The notes: generated by a model from the letters alone, not told the origin. DNA of 64,000 nt from Caenispirillum bisanense (GCF_039523075.1 NZ_BAAAEP010000010.1:1-64000); one strand, 5' to 3'. Shown: positions 7,511-15,804, counted from the first letter of the stretch. Program-made: numbers and translations.

Positions 7511-8887
7511 CTAGTATGCGTAGGCTGCCCACAGCGGCTCCAGGCTACCGTTCCAGCGGCTGGAGAAGGCTTCGATCAGTTCGTCGGCGGGGGTCATGCC
7601 GGTGTCGGCGATTCGCTGCAACGGCTCCAGGAAGCCGCTTTCGTCCATGCCATCTGCCGACAGGCGAGCCCGTCGGCCGAGGCCGGCGCGGGCGATGCGC
7701 AGGGCCTCCAGCGCCAGATCCTGCACCGTGCCGCCGCGGAACGGCGTCTTCAGGGCGGTCACCGGCACCTGGGAATGCAAGGCGCGGCGCTCTTCCGGCG
7801 TCCAGTCCTTGACCAGATGCCAGGCTTCGTCCAGGGCGTCGTCGTCATAGAGCAGGCCGCCCCAGAAGGCCGGCAGGGCGCACAGGCGGCTCCACGGCCC
7901 GCCGTCGGAGCCTCGCATCTCCATGTACTTCTTCAACCGCACGTCGGGGAAGGCGGTGGAGGCATGGTCGGCCCAGTCGCCCAGCGTCGGCGTCTCGCCC
8001 GGCAGTTCCGGCAGCTTGCCCTCCAGGAAGTCGCGGAAGGAGCGGCCGGCGACGTTGATGTAGCGGCCGTCGCGGGCGACGAAGTACATGGGCACGTCGA
8101 GCAGGTAGTCGACGTAGCGTTCAAAGCCGAATCCGTCCTCGAAGGCGAACTCGGGCAGGCCGGCGCGGTTGTTGTCGGTGTCGGTCCAGACGTGGGCGCG
8201 ATAGCTGCGATAGCCGTTCAGCTGCCCTTCCTTGAACGGCGAATTGGCCCACAGCGCCGTCGCCAGCGGCTGCAGGGCGGTGGCGACACGGAACTTCTTC
8301 ACCATGTCGGCTTCGGAGGCGTAGTCCATGTTCACCTGCACGGTGCAGGTGCGCAGCATCATGTCGAGCCCCATGGTGCCGACCTTGGGCATGTACTCGC
8401 GCATGATGGCGTAGCGGCCCTTGGGCATCCAGTGCATGTCCTCGCGCCGCCAGGTGGGCGCAAAGCCCAGGCCGATGAGGCCGACGCCCAGCCTTTCCGC
8501 CACCTCGCGCACCTGCTTGCGGTGGGTGGTGACCTCGGTGCAGGTCTGGTGGACGGTTTCCAGCGGCGCGCCGGACAGTTCCAGCTGGCCGCCCGGCTCC
8601 AGCGAGATGGAGCCACCGTCGTCGCGGGTCATGGCGATGACGGCGCCGTTCTCCTCCACCGGCTGCCAGCCGTAGGCCTCCAGCCCCTTCAGCATGTCGC
8701 GGATGCCGGGGCCGCCGGCAGGGTCGGCGTAGGGCAGCGGCGCCTTGTCCGACAGGCGATAGGCGAACTTCTCGTGCTCGGTCCCCAGGCGCCACTCGGC
8801 GCGCGGCTTGTTGCCGCTTTCCAGCCACCCCACCAGATCGTCGCGACCGTGGATGGGCTGAAGGTTCGGCTTCGAGGGTCCGGACAT
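7511..8887 (-). CDS. gshA: Glutamate-cysteine ligase
   Basis: 458 residues, the usual length for the alphaproteobacterial/plant-type ligase. It joins glutamate and cysteine with ATP to make gamma-glutamylcysteine, the first and limiting step of glutathione synthesis in the cytosol. Family features visible: EWRLGTEHEKFAY near the N-terminus (acidic metal/substrate residues), GGSISLEPGGQLELSGAP around residues 90-107, TCTVQVNMDY, and KKYMEMRGSDGGPW near residue 325. It follows rsmE on the same strand with a 62-base gap, an order seen in many alphaproteobacteria, suggesting one transcript. gshB is not in the window. Confidence 0.95.
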   Translation of the reverse strand: MSGPSKPNLQPIHGRDDLVGWLESGNKPRAEWRLGTEHEKFAYRLSDKAPLPYADPAGGPGIRDMLKGLEAYGWQPVEENGAVIAMTRDDGGSISLEPGGQLELSGAPLETVHQTCTEVTTHRKQVREVAERLGVGLIGLGFAPTWRREDMHWMPKGRYAIMREYMPKVGTMGLDMMLRTCTVQVNMDYASEADMVKKFRVATALQPLATALWANSPFKEGQLNGYRSYRAHVWTDTDNNRAGLPEFAFEDGFGFERYVDYLLDVPMYFVARDGRYINVAGRSFRDFLEGKLPELPGETPTLGDWADHASTAFPDVRLKKYMEMRGSDGGPWSRLCALPAFWGGLLYDDDALDEAWHLVKDWTPEERRALHSQVPVTALKTPFRGGTVQDLALEALRIARAGLGRRARLSADGMDESGFLEPLQRIADTGMTPADELIEAFSSRWNGSLEPLWAAYAY

Positions 8888-8949
8888 GGGGGCGGTGCTC
8901 CGAGCAGGAGATAGGACTGTGAACGGCCGGCAGCGGCAGCGGCCGCGGC

Positions 8950-9723
8950 TCAGCGGAAGGCGGGGCCGCCGGAACGCCAGTCGCCGGCCACCGCCTGAAT
9001 GCAGGCAAGGGCCGCCAGGGCCGCCGTCTCGGCCCGCAGGATGCGAGGGCCGAGGCCAACCGGAACAACAAAAGGCAGCCGCCTCAGAGCGTCAAGTTCC
9101 GAGTGGGAAAAACCGCCCTCCGGCCCGATCAATACCGCCAAAGCGGCCCCTTCGAGTCGGGCGGCGGCGGCGGCAAGTGGCTCCCCCCGGCCGGTCTCGT
9201 CGGCGACCAGCAACGGCCGCGCCGCATCCCAGCCGGCCAGCAGGCGGGCGAGCGGCGCCGGCTCGTCCACCGCCGGCACGGTCAGGCGCTCGCACTGTTC
9301 CGCCGCCTCGATGGCGTTGGCGCGGGCGCGGTCGGTGTTGAGGCGGCTGGCGGCGGTGTTGTCGGTCATCACCGGCAGCAGGCGGGCGACGCCCAGTTCG
9401 GTCGCCTTTTCCACCACCATGTCGGTGGCGTCCTTCTTCAGCGGCGCGAACAGCAGCCACAGGTCGCCCTCCGCCGTCTGGTCGCGCAGCCGGGCGCCGA
9501 CCTCAAGCGTCCCGCCCTTGCGGCCGAGATCGGCGACCACCGCCCGCCACTCGCCGTCGCGGCCGTTGAACAGGGCCACCGCGTCGCCGGCCTTGGCGCG
9601 CATGACAGTGGCCAGGTAATGGGCCTGCGCCTGCGTCAGCGCCACCGTCTGCCCGGCCGCCAGCGGCGCGTCGACGTGCAGGCGGTACTTGGGGCGGTCG
9701 GGCACGGTCATGACGGCGGACAC
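8950..9723 (-). CDS. rsmE: 16S rRNA (uracil-1498-N3)-methyltransferase RsmE
   Basis: 257 residues of the SPOUT superfamily. The N-terminal PUA-like part (about 1-75) binds rRNA. The C-terminal SPOUT knot carries the diagnostic LIGPEGGFSHSE and LGPRILRAETAALAAL, which form the SAM-binding trefoil loops. The enzyme methylates N3 of U1498 in the 30S decoding region. The start at 9723 gives MSAVMTVPDRPKYRLHV; ATG 9711 is an alternative. It is the first gene of the probable rsmE-gshA unit and divergent from ubiA, with only 54 bases between the starts, so the two promoters must overlap. Confidence 0.93.
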   Translation of the reverse strand: MSAVMTVPDRPKYRLHVDAPLAAGQTVALTQAQAHYLATVMRAKAGDAVALFNGRDGEWRAVVADLGRKGGTLEVGARLRDQTAEGDLWLLFAPLKKDATDMVVEKATELGVARLLPVMTDNTAASRLNTDRARANAIEAAEQCERLTVPAVDEPAPLARLLAGWDAARPLLVADETGRGEPLAAAAARLEGAALAVLIGPEGGFSHSELDALRRLPFVVPVGLGPRILRAETAALAALACIQAVAGDWRSGGPAFR

Positions 9724-9777
9724 CTTCGGAGGGCGGCGGCGGCAGCGCGCCGCTTGAGCAGGACAGGGCGATTAGAT

Positions 9778-10725
9778 ATGACTACCCGCATGACGAATGG
9801 CAAACCTCTCGTCGGCGACATGCCGGTGGGCGGCTGGATCGACCGGCTGGCCCCCGCGCAGGCGCGTCCGTACCTGAAGCTGATGCGGCTCGACCGGCCC
9901 ATCGGCACCTGGCTGCTGCTGCTGCCCTGCCTGTGGAGCATCGCCCTGGCCGCCCCCGCCGGCGGCCTGCCGGACCTGTGGCTGATGGCGCTGTTCGCGG
10001 TCGGGGCCCTGGTGATGCGCGGCGCCGGCTGCACCGTCAACGACATCGCCGACCGCGACTTCGACGGCCGCGTCGCCCGCACCGCCGGCCGCCCCATCCC
10101 GTCGGGCGCCGTCAGCGTGACACAGGCGCTGCTGTTCCTGGCCCTGCAACTGCTCACCGGCCTGCTGGTGCTGGTGCAGCTGAACGGCTTCGCGGTGGCG
10201 CTCGGCGTCGGGTCGCTGCTGCTGGTCGGTGCCTATCCTTTCATGAAGCGCGTCACCTACTGGCCGCAGGTGTGGCTGGGCCTGACCTTCAACTGGGGTG
10301 CCCTGCTCGGCTGGGCGGCGGTGACCGGCGGGCTGCACCCGGCGGCGGTGCTGCTCTATGTCGCCGGCCTGTTCTGGACCCTCGGCTACGACACCATCTA
10401 CGCCCACCAGGACAAGGAGGACGACGTGCTGATCGGCGTCAAGTCCTCCGCCCTGGCGCTGGGGGCGCGCACGGTGCCGTTCCTGTTCGTGGTCTATGGC
10501 CTGGCGGCGGTGCTGCTGGTGCTGGCCGGGTGGCTGGCGGGCGTCGGCTGGGTGTTCTATCCGCTGGCGCTGGCGGCCTGCCTGCATCTGCTGTGGCAGG
10601 CGGTGGACGTGGACATCGACGACGGCGCCGACTGCCTCGCCAAGTTCAAGTCCAACCGGGTGTTCGGACTGATGATGCTGGCCGCCATCGTGGCCGGTCG
10701 CGTGCTGCAGGCGCCCGCCGCATGA
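9778..10725 (+). CDS. ubiA: 4-hydroxybenzoate polyprenyltransferase UbiA
   Basis: 315 residues, with about nine transmembrane helices. It prenylates 4-hydroxybenzoate at the inner membrane in ubiquinone synthesis. Both aspartate-rich motifs that bind the Mg2+-prenyl diphosphate are present: NDIADRDFDGRVARTAGRP (around residue 85) and YDTIYAHQDKEDD (around residue 205). The ATG at 9778 follows GGACAGGG; a longer open frame upstream is antisense to rsmE and was not used. The stop overlaps the start of the next gene (ATGA), so the downstream methyltransferase is coupled to it. Confidence 0.95.
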   Translation: MTTRMTNGKPLVGDMPVGGWIDRLAPAQARPYLKLMRLDRPIGTWLLLLPCLWSIALAAPAGGLPDLWLMALFAVGALVMRGAGCTVNDIADRDFDGRVARTAGRPIPSGAVSVTQALLFLALQLLTGLLVLVQLNGFAVALGVGSLLLVGAYPFMKRVTYWPQVWLGLTFNWGALLGWAAVTGGLHPAAVLLYVAGLFWTLGYDTIYAHQDKEDDVLIGVKSSALALGARTVPFLFVVYGLAAVLLVLAGWLAGVGWVFYPLALAACLHLLWQAVDVDIDDGADCLAKFKSNRVFGLMMLAAIVAGRVLQAPAA

Positions 10726-11393
10726 CCGGGCGCGCGGCGGAGGCCGTTGACCACGCCGCCTTCATCCGCGCCCACACCACCCTTGCCGTCCCGCCCCTGG
10801 TGCCCGAGGTGCGCCTGCATCTGGCGACCGAGGTGACGCCGCTGTGGCAGGCGACGCAGGATTTCCTCGACCGTCACGACCTGCCGCCGCCCTACTGGGC
10901 CTTCGCCTGGCCCGGCGGCCAGGCGATGACCCGCTGGCTGCTGGACAACCCCGAGGTCTGGCGCCGCCGCACGGTGCTCGACGTCGCCGCCGGCAGCGGC
11001 CTCACCGCCGTGGCGCTGGCCGCCGCCGGTGCCGGCCCGACCGAGGCGGCGGAGATCGACCCGGTGGCGCGCACCGCCATCGCCCTCAATGCCGAGGCCA
11101 ACGGCGCCGTCGTCAGCGTGCGCCAGGACGACGTGCTCGCCCTGGCCGACTGCCCGTGGCAGGTGGTGGCGGCCGGCGACGTCTGCTACGAGAAGCCGAT
11201 GACCGACCTGATGATGCCGTGGCTGCGCCGCTGCGCCGCCCGCGGCGCCTTCGTGGTCATCGCCGACCCCGGCCGCTCCTACCTGCCGACCTCGGGCCTG
11301 CTGCGGCTGGCGAGCTACGCCGTGCCCACCAGCCTCGACCTGGAGGACCGGGCGGAGCGGCTGACCACCGTCTATCAGGTGCTGCCGGCCTGA
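10722..11393 (+). CDS. Class I methyltransferase, ETF-beta lysine methyltransferase-like
   Basis: 223 residues. The Rossmann SAM-binding motif I is VLDVAAGSGLTAVALA (about 87-102). An upstream PPYWAFAWPGGQAMTRWLLDNPE is characteristic of the ETFBKMT/PrmA-like group, whose bacterial member in Agrobacterium methylates the beta subunit of electron transfer flavoprotein. The candidate post-motif is AAGDVCYEKPMTD in place of the usual D/NPPY-like loop. It overlaps the ubiA stop by four bases, so it is probably co-translated. ETF feeds electrons to ubiquinone, which makes the pairing with ubiA sensible, but the substrate is inferred from family resemblance only. Confidence 0.75.
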   Translation: MTGRAAEAVDHAAFIRAHTTLAVPPLVPEVRLHLATEVTPLWQATQDFLDRHDLPPPYWAFAWPGGQAMTRWLLDNPEVWRRRTVLDVAAGSGLTAVALAAAGAGPTEAAEIDPVARTAIALNAEANGAVVSVRQDDVLALADCPWQVVAAGDVCYEKPMTDLMMPWLRRCAARGAFVVIADPGRSYLPTSGLLRLASYAVPTSLDLEDRAERLTTVYQVLPA

Positions 11394-11406
11394 GCCGCCG
11401 CCGGCC

Positions 11407-11676
11407 TCAGGGCCGCGACTCGGGGATGGTGACGGTGACGCTGCTGCTCGGCTGGCCGGTGACGACGTGGTGGGTCGGCTGCGGGATGTCCTCGCCGCGC
11501 GCCGCCATGTCGTTGATCATGGTCTGCAATCGAACCTGCGCCTCCGACAGGGCGTCGCCCTGGGTGTTGCCGACGGCGGTGATGGCGGGGAAATCCGGCA
11601 GCCGCACGGTCACCGGCGCCTCGGGGTTGGAGCCGCTGGAGATGACGGCGGCGGGATAGGTGACTTGGCGGGACAT
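11407..11676 (-). CDS. HicB-like orphan antitoxin-type protein
   Basis: 89 residues. The pattern YPAAVISSGSNPEAPVTVRLPDFPAITAVG followed by ALSEAQVRLQTMINDMAARGEDIPQP is the partial RNase-H-like fold of HicB antitoxins (strand-rich first half, then a helix). GGAGG lies 5 bases before the ATG at 11676. HicB proteins normally neutralise HicA mRNA interferases encoded next to them, but no HicA-like ORF (about 60 aa with a conserved His) is visible on either side. HicB-fold proteins also occur alone as small regulators. The C-terminal DNA-binding ribbon-helix-helix found in some HicBs is absent. Confidence 0.7.
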   Translation of the reverse strand: MSRQVTYPAAVISSGSNPEAPVTVRLPDFPAITAVGNTQGDALSEAQVRLQTMINDMAARGEDIPQPTHHVVTGQPSSSVTVTIPESRP

Positions 11677-12079
11677 GCGATCCTCCGTGGCTCGTCCGAC
11701 TGTGCAGACGACGCCTGGGGGGACGGCGGGGCTGCCGCCCGGGTGCAGTCCCATGCACCGCACCATGCTTCCGCAGCGCAACAATAGAGCGCGTGCCGTC
11801 GGGGCGTCGCAACCAAATCTTGACAATTTGGTCATTAAACTACAAAAGTTCGCCCATACAGCGCCCCCTCGCGCTATCGCCGAGAGGTCGGCCGCAAGGC
11901 CGGGGCAGCCGTCGGGAGCATTCCAGCCCGGACCATGACCGGGTGGGACGGCAGCGTGAGCCAGGGCACCCATGCGTCGCCGCCGGAGCCTCCTCCGGCG
12001 GCGATTGCGCTTCCTGACCTCCCGCCTCCCTCCGCCGCCGCAAGCGTTGCTTCCTCGCCAGCCGAGGAGAGCCGCCGCC
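11677..12079. other. Non-coding gap between hicB-like and udgX
   Basis: This 403-base divergent intergenic stretch holds no convincing gene. It contains an AT-rich island (about 11810-11850) with an inverted repeat around a TTGACA box, and is otherwise GC-rich. Open frames across it start without ribosome sites and have low-complexity Arg/Pro translations. It must hold promoters for both the hicB-like gene (leftward) and udgX (rightward). Confidence 0.6.
11812..11832. promoter_or_regulatory. Inverted repeat spanning a TTGACA -35 box
   Basis: ACCAAAT at 11812-11818 and ATTTGGT at 11826-11832 are perfect inverted arms; the bases between them contain most of TTGACA (11820-11825). TACAAA at 11841-11846 could be the -10, at a short 15-base spacing. 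The site could control udgX (plus strand) or, read on the other strand, the hicB-like gene. The repressor is unknown. Confidence 0.4.
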
Positions 12080-12736
12080 ATGCCCGCCAGAGCCGCCTAT
12101 CCCACCGCCGAGCCCTTCCTGCCGCCGCCGGAGGACGAGGCCGGCCGCCGCGACCTCGACACCCTGCGCGCCGCCGCCGCCGGCTGTCGCGGCTGCCCCT
12201 TGTACGAAAGCGGCACCGGCACGGTGTTCGGCGTCGGCCCGGCGGAGGCGCGGCTGATGATGGTGGGGGAGCAGCCGGGCGATCAGGAAGACCTCGCCGG
12301 CCTGCCCTTCGTCGGCCCGGCCGGGCAGCTGCTCGACCGCGCCCTGGCCGAGGCGGGCATCGACCGCAGCCGCGTCTACGTCACCAATGCGGTGAAGCAC
12401 TTCAAATGGGAGCCGCGCGGCAAGCGCCGCCTGCACCGCAAGCCCGGCATCCGCGAGGTGCGCGCCTGCGCCCCGTGGCTGCGGCAGGAACTGGCGGCGG
12501 TGCGGCCGCGGGTGGTGGTGCCCATGGGGGCGACGGCGGCGCAGGCGCTGCTCGGGCCGCAGTTCCGCGTGACCGAGCAGCGCGGCGAGGTGATGCCCTT
12601 CGGCGACGGCGGCGCCGAGGTGATGGCCACCCTGCACCCCTCCGCCCTGCTGCGCGAGCGCGATCCGGCCCGGCGGGAGGAACGCTACGCCACCTTCGTC
12701 GCCGACCTGCGGCGGGTGGCGCCGCTGGTCGGCTGA
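12080..12736 (+). CDS. udgX: UdgX-type uracil-DNA glycosylase/crosslinking protein
   Basis: 218 residues, uracil-DNA glycosylase superfamily, family-4-like. Four N-terminal-region cysteines are expected for a 4Fe-4S cluster; CRGCPLY and a later Cys in EVRACAPW are visible. Motif A is GEQPGDQED and motif B region HPSALLR. The insertion KRRLHRKP (about residue 113-120) matches the UdgX hallmark loop (KRRIH in the characterised mycobacterial protein), whose His forms a covalent bond with the abasic sugar after uracil excision. Here Leu replaces Ile. I use the ATG at 12080 with GAGGAGA 9 bases upstream; an in-frame upstream start would add an Arg-rich tail. UdgX binds uracil-DNA irreversibly, a proposed damage-marking role. 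Confidence 0.88.
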   Translation: MPARAAYPTAEPFLPPPEDEAGRRDLDTLRAAAAGCRGCPLYESGTGTVFGVGPAEARLMMVGEQPGDQEDLAGLPFVGPAGQLLDRALAEAGIDRSRVYVTNAVKHFKWEPRGKRRLHRKPGIREVRACAPWLRQELAAVRPRVVVPMGATAAQALLGPQFRVTEQRGEVMPFGDGGAEVMATLHPSALLRERDPARREERYATFVADLRRVAPLVG

Positions 12737-12750
12737 CCCGAAGACGCGGC

Positions 12751-12782
12751 GGGGGGGGGGGGGGGGGGGGGGCGGGGGGGGG
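12751..12782. repeat. Homopolymer G22-C-G9 tract
   Basis: Twenty-two consecutive G residues (12751-12772), one C, then nine more G (12774-12782), between the convergent ends of udgX and potI. Such a run is extreme even for this genome. It could be an assembly or base-calling artefact, a slippage-prone simple repeat, or a quadruplex-forming barrier. It lies just past the 3' end of the pot operon on the minus strand, where it reads as poly-C. Confidence 0.8.
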
Positions 12783-12811
12783 CCGCCCGCCGGGGGGGAA
12801 CGCCGGCGGCC
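12781..12811 (-). terminator. Hairpin at the 3' end of the pot operon
   Basis: GGCCGCC (12781-12787) pairs perfectly with GGCGGCC (12805-12811). On the minus strand the loop exposes TTCCCCCCC and the transcript then runs into poly-C. It sits 29 bases after the potI stop. There is no U-tract, so it would be a processing or Rho-assisted end rather than a classical intrinsic terminator. The C7 loop resembles those at 62470-62567. Confidence 0.35.
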
Positions 12812-12839
12812 GTGCAACGGGCGGCGGGGCCGCGGGCGG

Positions 12840-13676
12840 TCAGCCGTCGGCGGTGGCGGCGGCGGCCTCGCGGGCGCGCATGCTTTCCTGCCGGCGCATG
12901 AAGTAGGCGGCGATCAGGATGGTGACGGCCGCCACCAGCACCAGCAGCGTCGCCAGCGCATTGATCTTCGGGCTGACGCCCAGACGCACCGACGAGAACA
13001 CCACCATCGGCAGCGTGGTCGACGAGGGGCCGGAGGTGAAGGAGGCGATCACCAGGTCGTCCAGCGACATGGTGAAGGCCAGCAGCCAGCCGGCGATGAT
13101 GGCCGGCGAGATGATCGGCAGGGTGATGGCGAAGAACACCTTGGCCGGACGGGCGCCCAGATCGAGCGCCGCTTCCTCGATGCTTTCGTCCATCTGCGAC
13201 AGGCGCGACTGCACGATCACCGCCACGAAGGCCATGGTGAAGGTGGCGTGGGCGATGGTGATGGTGGATACGCCGCGCCCCTGCGGCACGCCGAACAGGC
13301 TTTCCAGCGCCACGAACATCAGCAGCAGCGACAGGCCGGTGATGACTTCCGGCATCACCAGCGGCGCCGACAGCATGCCCGAGAACATGGTGCGGCCGCG
13401 GAACCGCCCGAAGCGGGCCATCACCATGCCGGCGATGGTGCCAAGGGCGGTGGCGAAGGTGGCCGAGAAGAAGGCCACCCGCAGGCTGACCCAGGCGGCA
13501 TCAAGGATGTTCTTGTCGCGCAGCAGCTCGCCGTACCACTGGGTGGAGAAGCCCGACCACACCGTCACCAGCCGGTTCTCGTTGAACGAGTAGATGATGA
13601 GCAGCAGGATCGGCACGTACAGGAAGGCGAAGCCGAAGCCGAGGCAGGTGAGCAGAAAGAAGGAGCGGTTCTTCAT
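12840..13676 (-). CDS. potI: Putrescine/spermidine ABC transporter permease PotI-like
   Basis: 278 residues with six predicted membrane helices, starting MKNRSFFLLTCLGFGFAFLY. The cytoplasmic EAA loop, which docks on the ATPase, reads EEAALDLGARPAKVFFAITLP (about residues 165-186). The C-terminus is short and basic. It is the last gene of the leftward potF-potA-potH-potI series, separated from potH by 5 bases. A longer open frame continues upstream in this frame through potH but lacks a start with context; the ATG at 13676 matches the family. It imports polyamines across the inner membrane with PotH. Confidence 0.92.
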   Translation of the reverse strand: MKNRSFFLLTCLGFGFAFLYVPILLLIIYSFNENRLVTVWSGFSTQWYGELLRDKNILDAAWVSLRVAFFSATFATALGTIAGMVMARFGRFRGRTMFSGMLSAPLVMPEVITGLSLLLMFVALESLFGVPQGRGVSTITIAHATFTMAFVAVIVQSRLSQMDESIEEAALDLGARPAKVFFAITLPIISPAIIAGWLLAFTMSLDDLVIASFTSGPSSTTLPMVVFSSVRLGVSPKINALATLLVLVAAVTILIAAYFMRRQESMRAREAAAATADG

Positions 13677-13681
13677 GGCCG

Positions 13682-14686
13682 TTACCTCTTCTCGCCCTTG
13701 GCCTGGTAGTGCTGGAAGATCATGATCGGCACCACCAGGAACACCAGCATGGCAATGGCGACGGCGGAGGCCACCGGCCAGTCGCGGTTGTTGAAGAATT
13801 CCGACCACAGCACGCGGCCGATCATCAGCGTCTCCGGCCCGCCCAGCAGGTCGGGGATGACGAACTCGCCCACCGCCGGGATGAACACCAGCAGCGACCC
13901 CGCAACGATGCCCGGCATGGACAGCGGCAGGGTGACGGTGAGGAAGGTCTTCCACGGCCGGCAGCCAAGGTCCGCCGCCGCTTCCAGCAGGGTGCGGTCC
14001 AGCTTCTCCAGGTTGGCGTAGAGCGGCAGGATCATGAACGGCAGGTAGCTGTAGGTGATGCCGAGGTAGACCGAGAACTCGTTGTAGAGCAGCGGCAGCG
14101 GCTCGTTGATGACGCCGAGCCACATGAGGAAGTTGTTGAGCAGGCCGTTGCTCTTCAGGATGCCGATCCAGGCGTAGACGCGGATCAGGAACGACGTCCA
14201 GAACGGCAGGATCACCAGCAGCAGCAGCACGTTGCGGGTGGACGGCTGGGCGCGGGCGATGCCGTAGGCCATGGGATAGCCGATCAGCAGCGTCAGCAGC
14301 GTCGACACCGCCGCCATCTTCAGCGAGCCGAGGTAGGCCTCGATGTAGAGCGGGTCTTCCAGCAGGAACTGGTAGTTGCCGATGGCCAGCGTGATCTGCA
14401 GGTAGGTGTCGTCCACCCACTCCACCAGCGGCGTGTAGGGCGGAATGCCGAGCTGGTATTCGGCGAAGCTGATCTTGGCGACGATGGCGAAGGGCAGCAG
14501 GAAGAACAGCATCAGCCACAGGAAGGGGATGCCGATGACCAGCGTGCGGCCGCCGCGACGCAGGCGCTCGCTCACCCAGCGGCCGAGGCCGCCGGCGCGG
14601 GCGTGGCCGGCGGTGGGCGGCACGGCGTCGGCCACGCCGCCGTCGCCGGTGCCCTGGCGCGCCGCCTCGTCCACCGCGCCGGTCAT
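13682..14686 (-). CDS. potH: Putrescine/spermidine ABC transporter permease PotH-like
   Basis: 334 residues with six core helices after a hydrophilic N-terminus of about 45 residues and TM1 at LVIGIPFLWLMLFFLLPFAI. The EAA motif is LEAAADLGCRPWKTFLTVTLP (about 225-245). PotH-type family features such as FWTSFLIRVYAW and PAVGEFVIPDLLGG are present. The ATG at 14686 overlaps the potA stop codon, so it is translationally coupled, and potI follows closely. With PotI it forms the membrane channel for putrescine-type substrates delivered by the periplasmic binding proteins encoded upstream. Confidence 0.93.
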   Translation of the reverse strand: MTGAVDEAARQGTGDGGVADAVPPTAGHARAGGLGRWVSERLRRGGRTLVIGIPFLWLMLFFLLPFAIVAKISFAEYQLGIPPYTPLVEWVDDTYLQITLAIGNYQFLLEDPLYIEAYLGSLKMAAVSTLLTLLIGYPMAYGIARAQPSTRNVLLLLVILPFWTSFLIRVYAWIGILKSNGLLNNFLMWLGVINEPLPLLYNEFSVYLGITYSYLPFMILPLYANLEKLDRTLLEAAADLGCRPWKTFLTVTLPLSMPGIVAGSLLVFIPAVGEFVIPDLLGGPETLMIGRVLWSEFFNNRDWPVASAVAIAMLVFLVVPIMIFQHYQAKGEKR

Positions 14687-15804
14687 TGCTGCACCACCAC
14701 GGCGCTTTCGGGGCGCCAGTAGATCCACACCTCGTCTTCCCAGGTGATCTCGGCCTCGGCCTGGCGGGTGACGTTGGGCACCGTCACCCGCACCACCTTG
14801 CCGGTGGTCAGCGTGACCATGTAGGTGGAGATGCCGCCGAGATAGACGATGTCGCTCACCCGGCCCTTGGCGAGGTTGTCCGGCTGGGTCGGCTGCGACT
14901 TGGACAGCATCACCTTCTCGGGCCGAACGGCCACCCACACCACCGACCCCTGCCGGCCGGAAATGCCGTGGCCGACGTAGATGCGGCTCGGGATTTCGGG
15001 GCTTTCGATGACCACGTAGTCGGGCTCGTCCTCCACCAGCGTGCCTTCGAACATGTTCACGCTGCCGAAGAACTCCGCCACGAAGCGGCTGTTGGGGTAT
15101 TCGTACATGGCGTGCGGGTGGTCCACCTGCACGATCTCGCCGGCGTCCATGACGGCGACGCGGGTGGACATGGTCATCGCCTCTTCCTGGTCGTGTGTGA
15201 CCATGATGAAGGTGACGCCCAGCTTGTCCTGGATGTCCACCAGCTCCAGCTGGGTGCGCTCGCGCAGCTTCTTGTCGAGCGCCGACAGCGGTTCGTCCAG
15301 CAGCAGCACCTTCGGCCGCTTGGCGAGCGAGCGGGCTAGCGCCACGCGCTGGCGCTGACCGCCGGACAGCTGGTGCGGCTTGCGCTTGGCGAAGCGCGAC
15401 AGCTCCACCATGCGCAGCATTTCCTCCACCCGCGCCTTGATCTCGGCTTTCGGCAGGCCGTCCTGCTTGAGGCCGAAGGCGATGTTCTGCTCCACCGTCA
15501 TGTGCGGGAACAGGGCGTAGGACTGGAACATCATGTTGACCGGCCGCTCGTAGGGCGGCAGGCCCACCACGTCCTGACCGTCGATCAGGATGCGCCCGGA
15601 GGTGGGCTCCTCGAACCCGGCGATCATGCGCAAAAGCGTGCTCTTGCCGCAGCCGGACCCGCCGAGCAGGGAGAACAGCTCGCCCTGGTGGATGGTCAGG
15701 GTGACGCCGTTCACGGCGGTGAAGTCGCCGAACTTCTTGACCACGTCCTGGATCTCGATGATCGGCTTCGTGTGGGTGCGGGTTGCCGCCGCCAAAGTCG
15801 TCAT
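14683..15804 (-). CDS. potA: Polyamine ABC transporter ATP-binding protein PotA/PotG
   Basis: 373 residues. Nucleotide-binding domain (about 15-250): Walker A GGSGCGKST, Q-loop FQSYALFPHMTV, signature LSGGQRQRVALARSLA, Walker B VLLLDEPLSALD, and switch His in MVTHDQEEAM. A C-terminal TOBE domain (about 285-365) follows, as in the spermidine/putrescine importers. It hydrolyses ATP to drive import through PotH/PotI. The ATG at 15804 is used; a frame extension upstream to 15837 lacks a ribosome site. It sits 82 bases after the first potF and overlaps potH by four bases. Confidence 0.94.
   Translation of the reverse strand: MTTLAAATRTHTKPIIEIQDVVKKFGDFTAVNGVTLTIHQGELFSLLGGSGCGKSTLLRMIAGFEEPTSGRILIDGQDVVGLPPYERPVNMMFQSYALFPHMTVEQNIAFGLKQDGLPKAEIKARVEEMLRMVELSRFAKRKPHQLSGGQRQRVALARSLAKRPKVLLLDEPLSALDKKLRERTQLELVDIQDKLGVTFIMVTHDQEEAMTMSTRVAVMDAGEIVQVDHPHAMYEYPNSRFVAEFFGSVNMFEGTLVEDEPDYVVIESPEIPSRIYVGHGISGRQGSVVWVAVRPEKVMLSKSQPTQPDNLAKGRVSDIVYLGGISTYMVTLTTGKVVRVTVPNVTRQAEAEITWEDEVWIYWRPESAVVVQQ

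Noticed and set aside
11677..12079. N-terminal extension of udgX from 11972
   Set aside because: It would add an Arg-rich leader with no ribosome site. The ATG at 12080 has GAGGAGA at the right distance and the family starts there.
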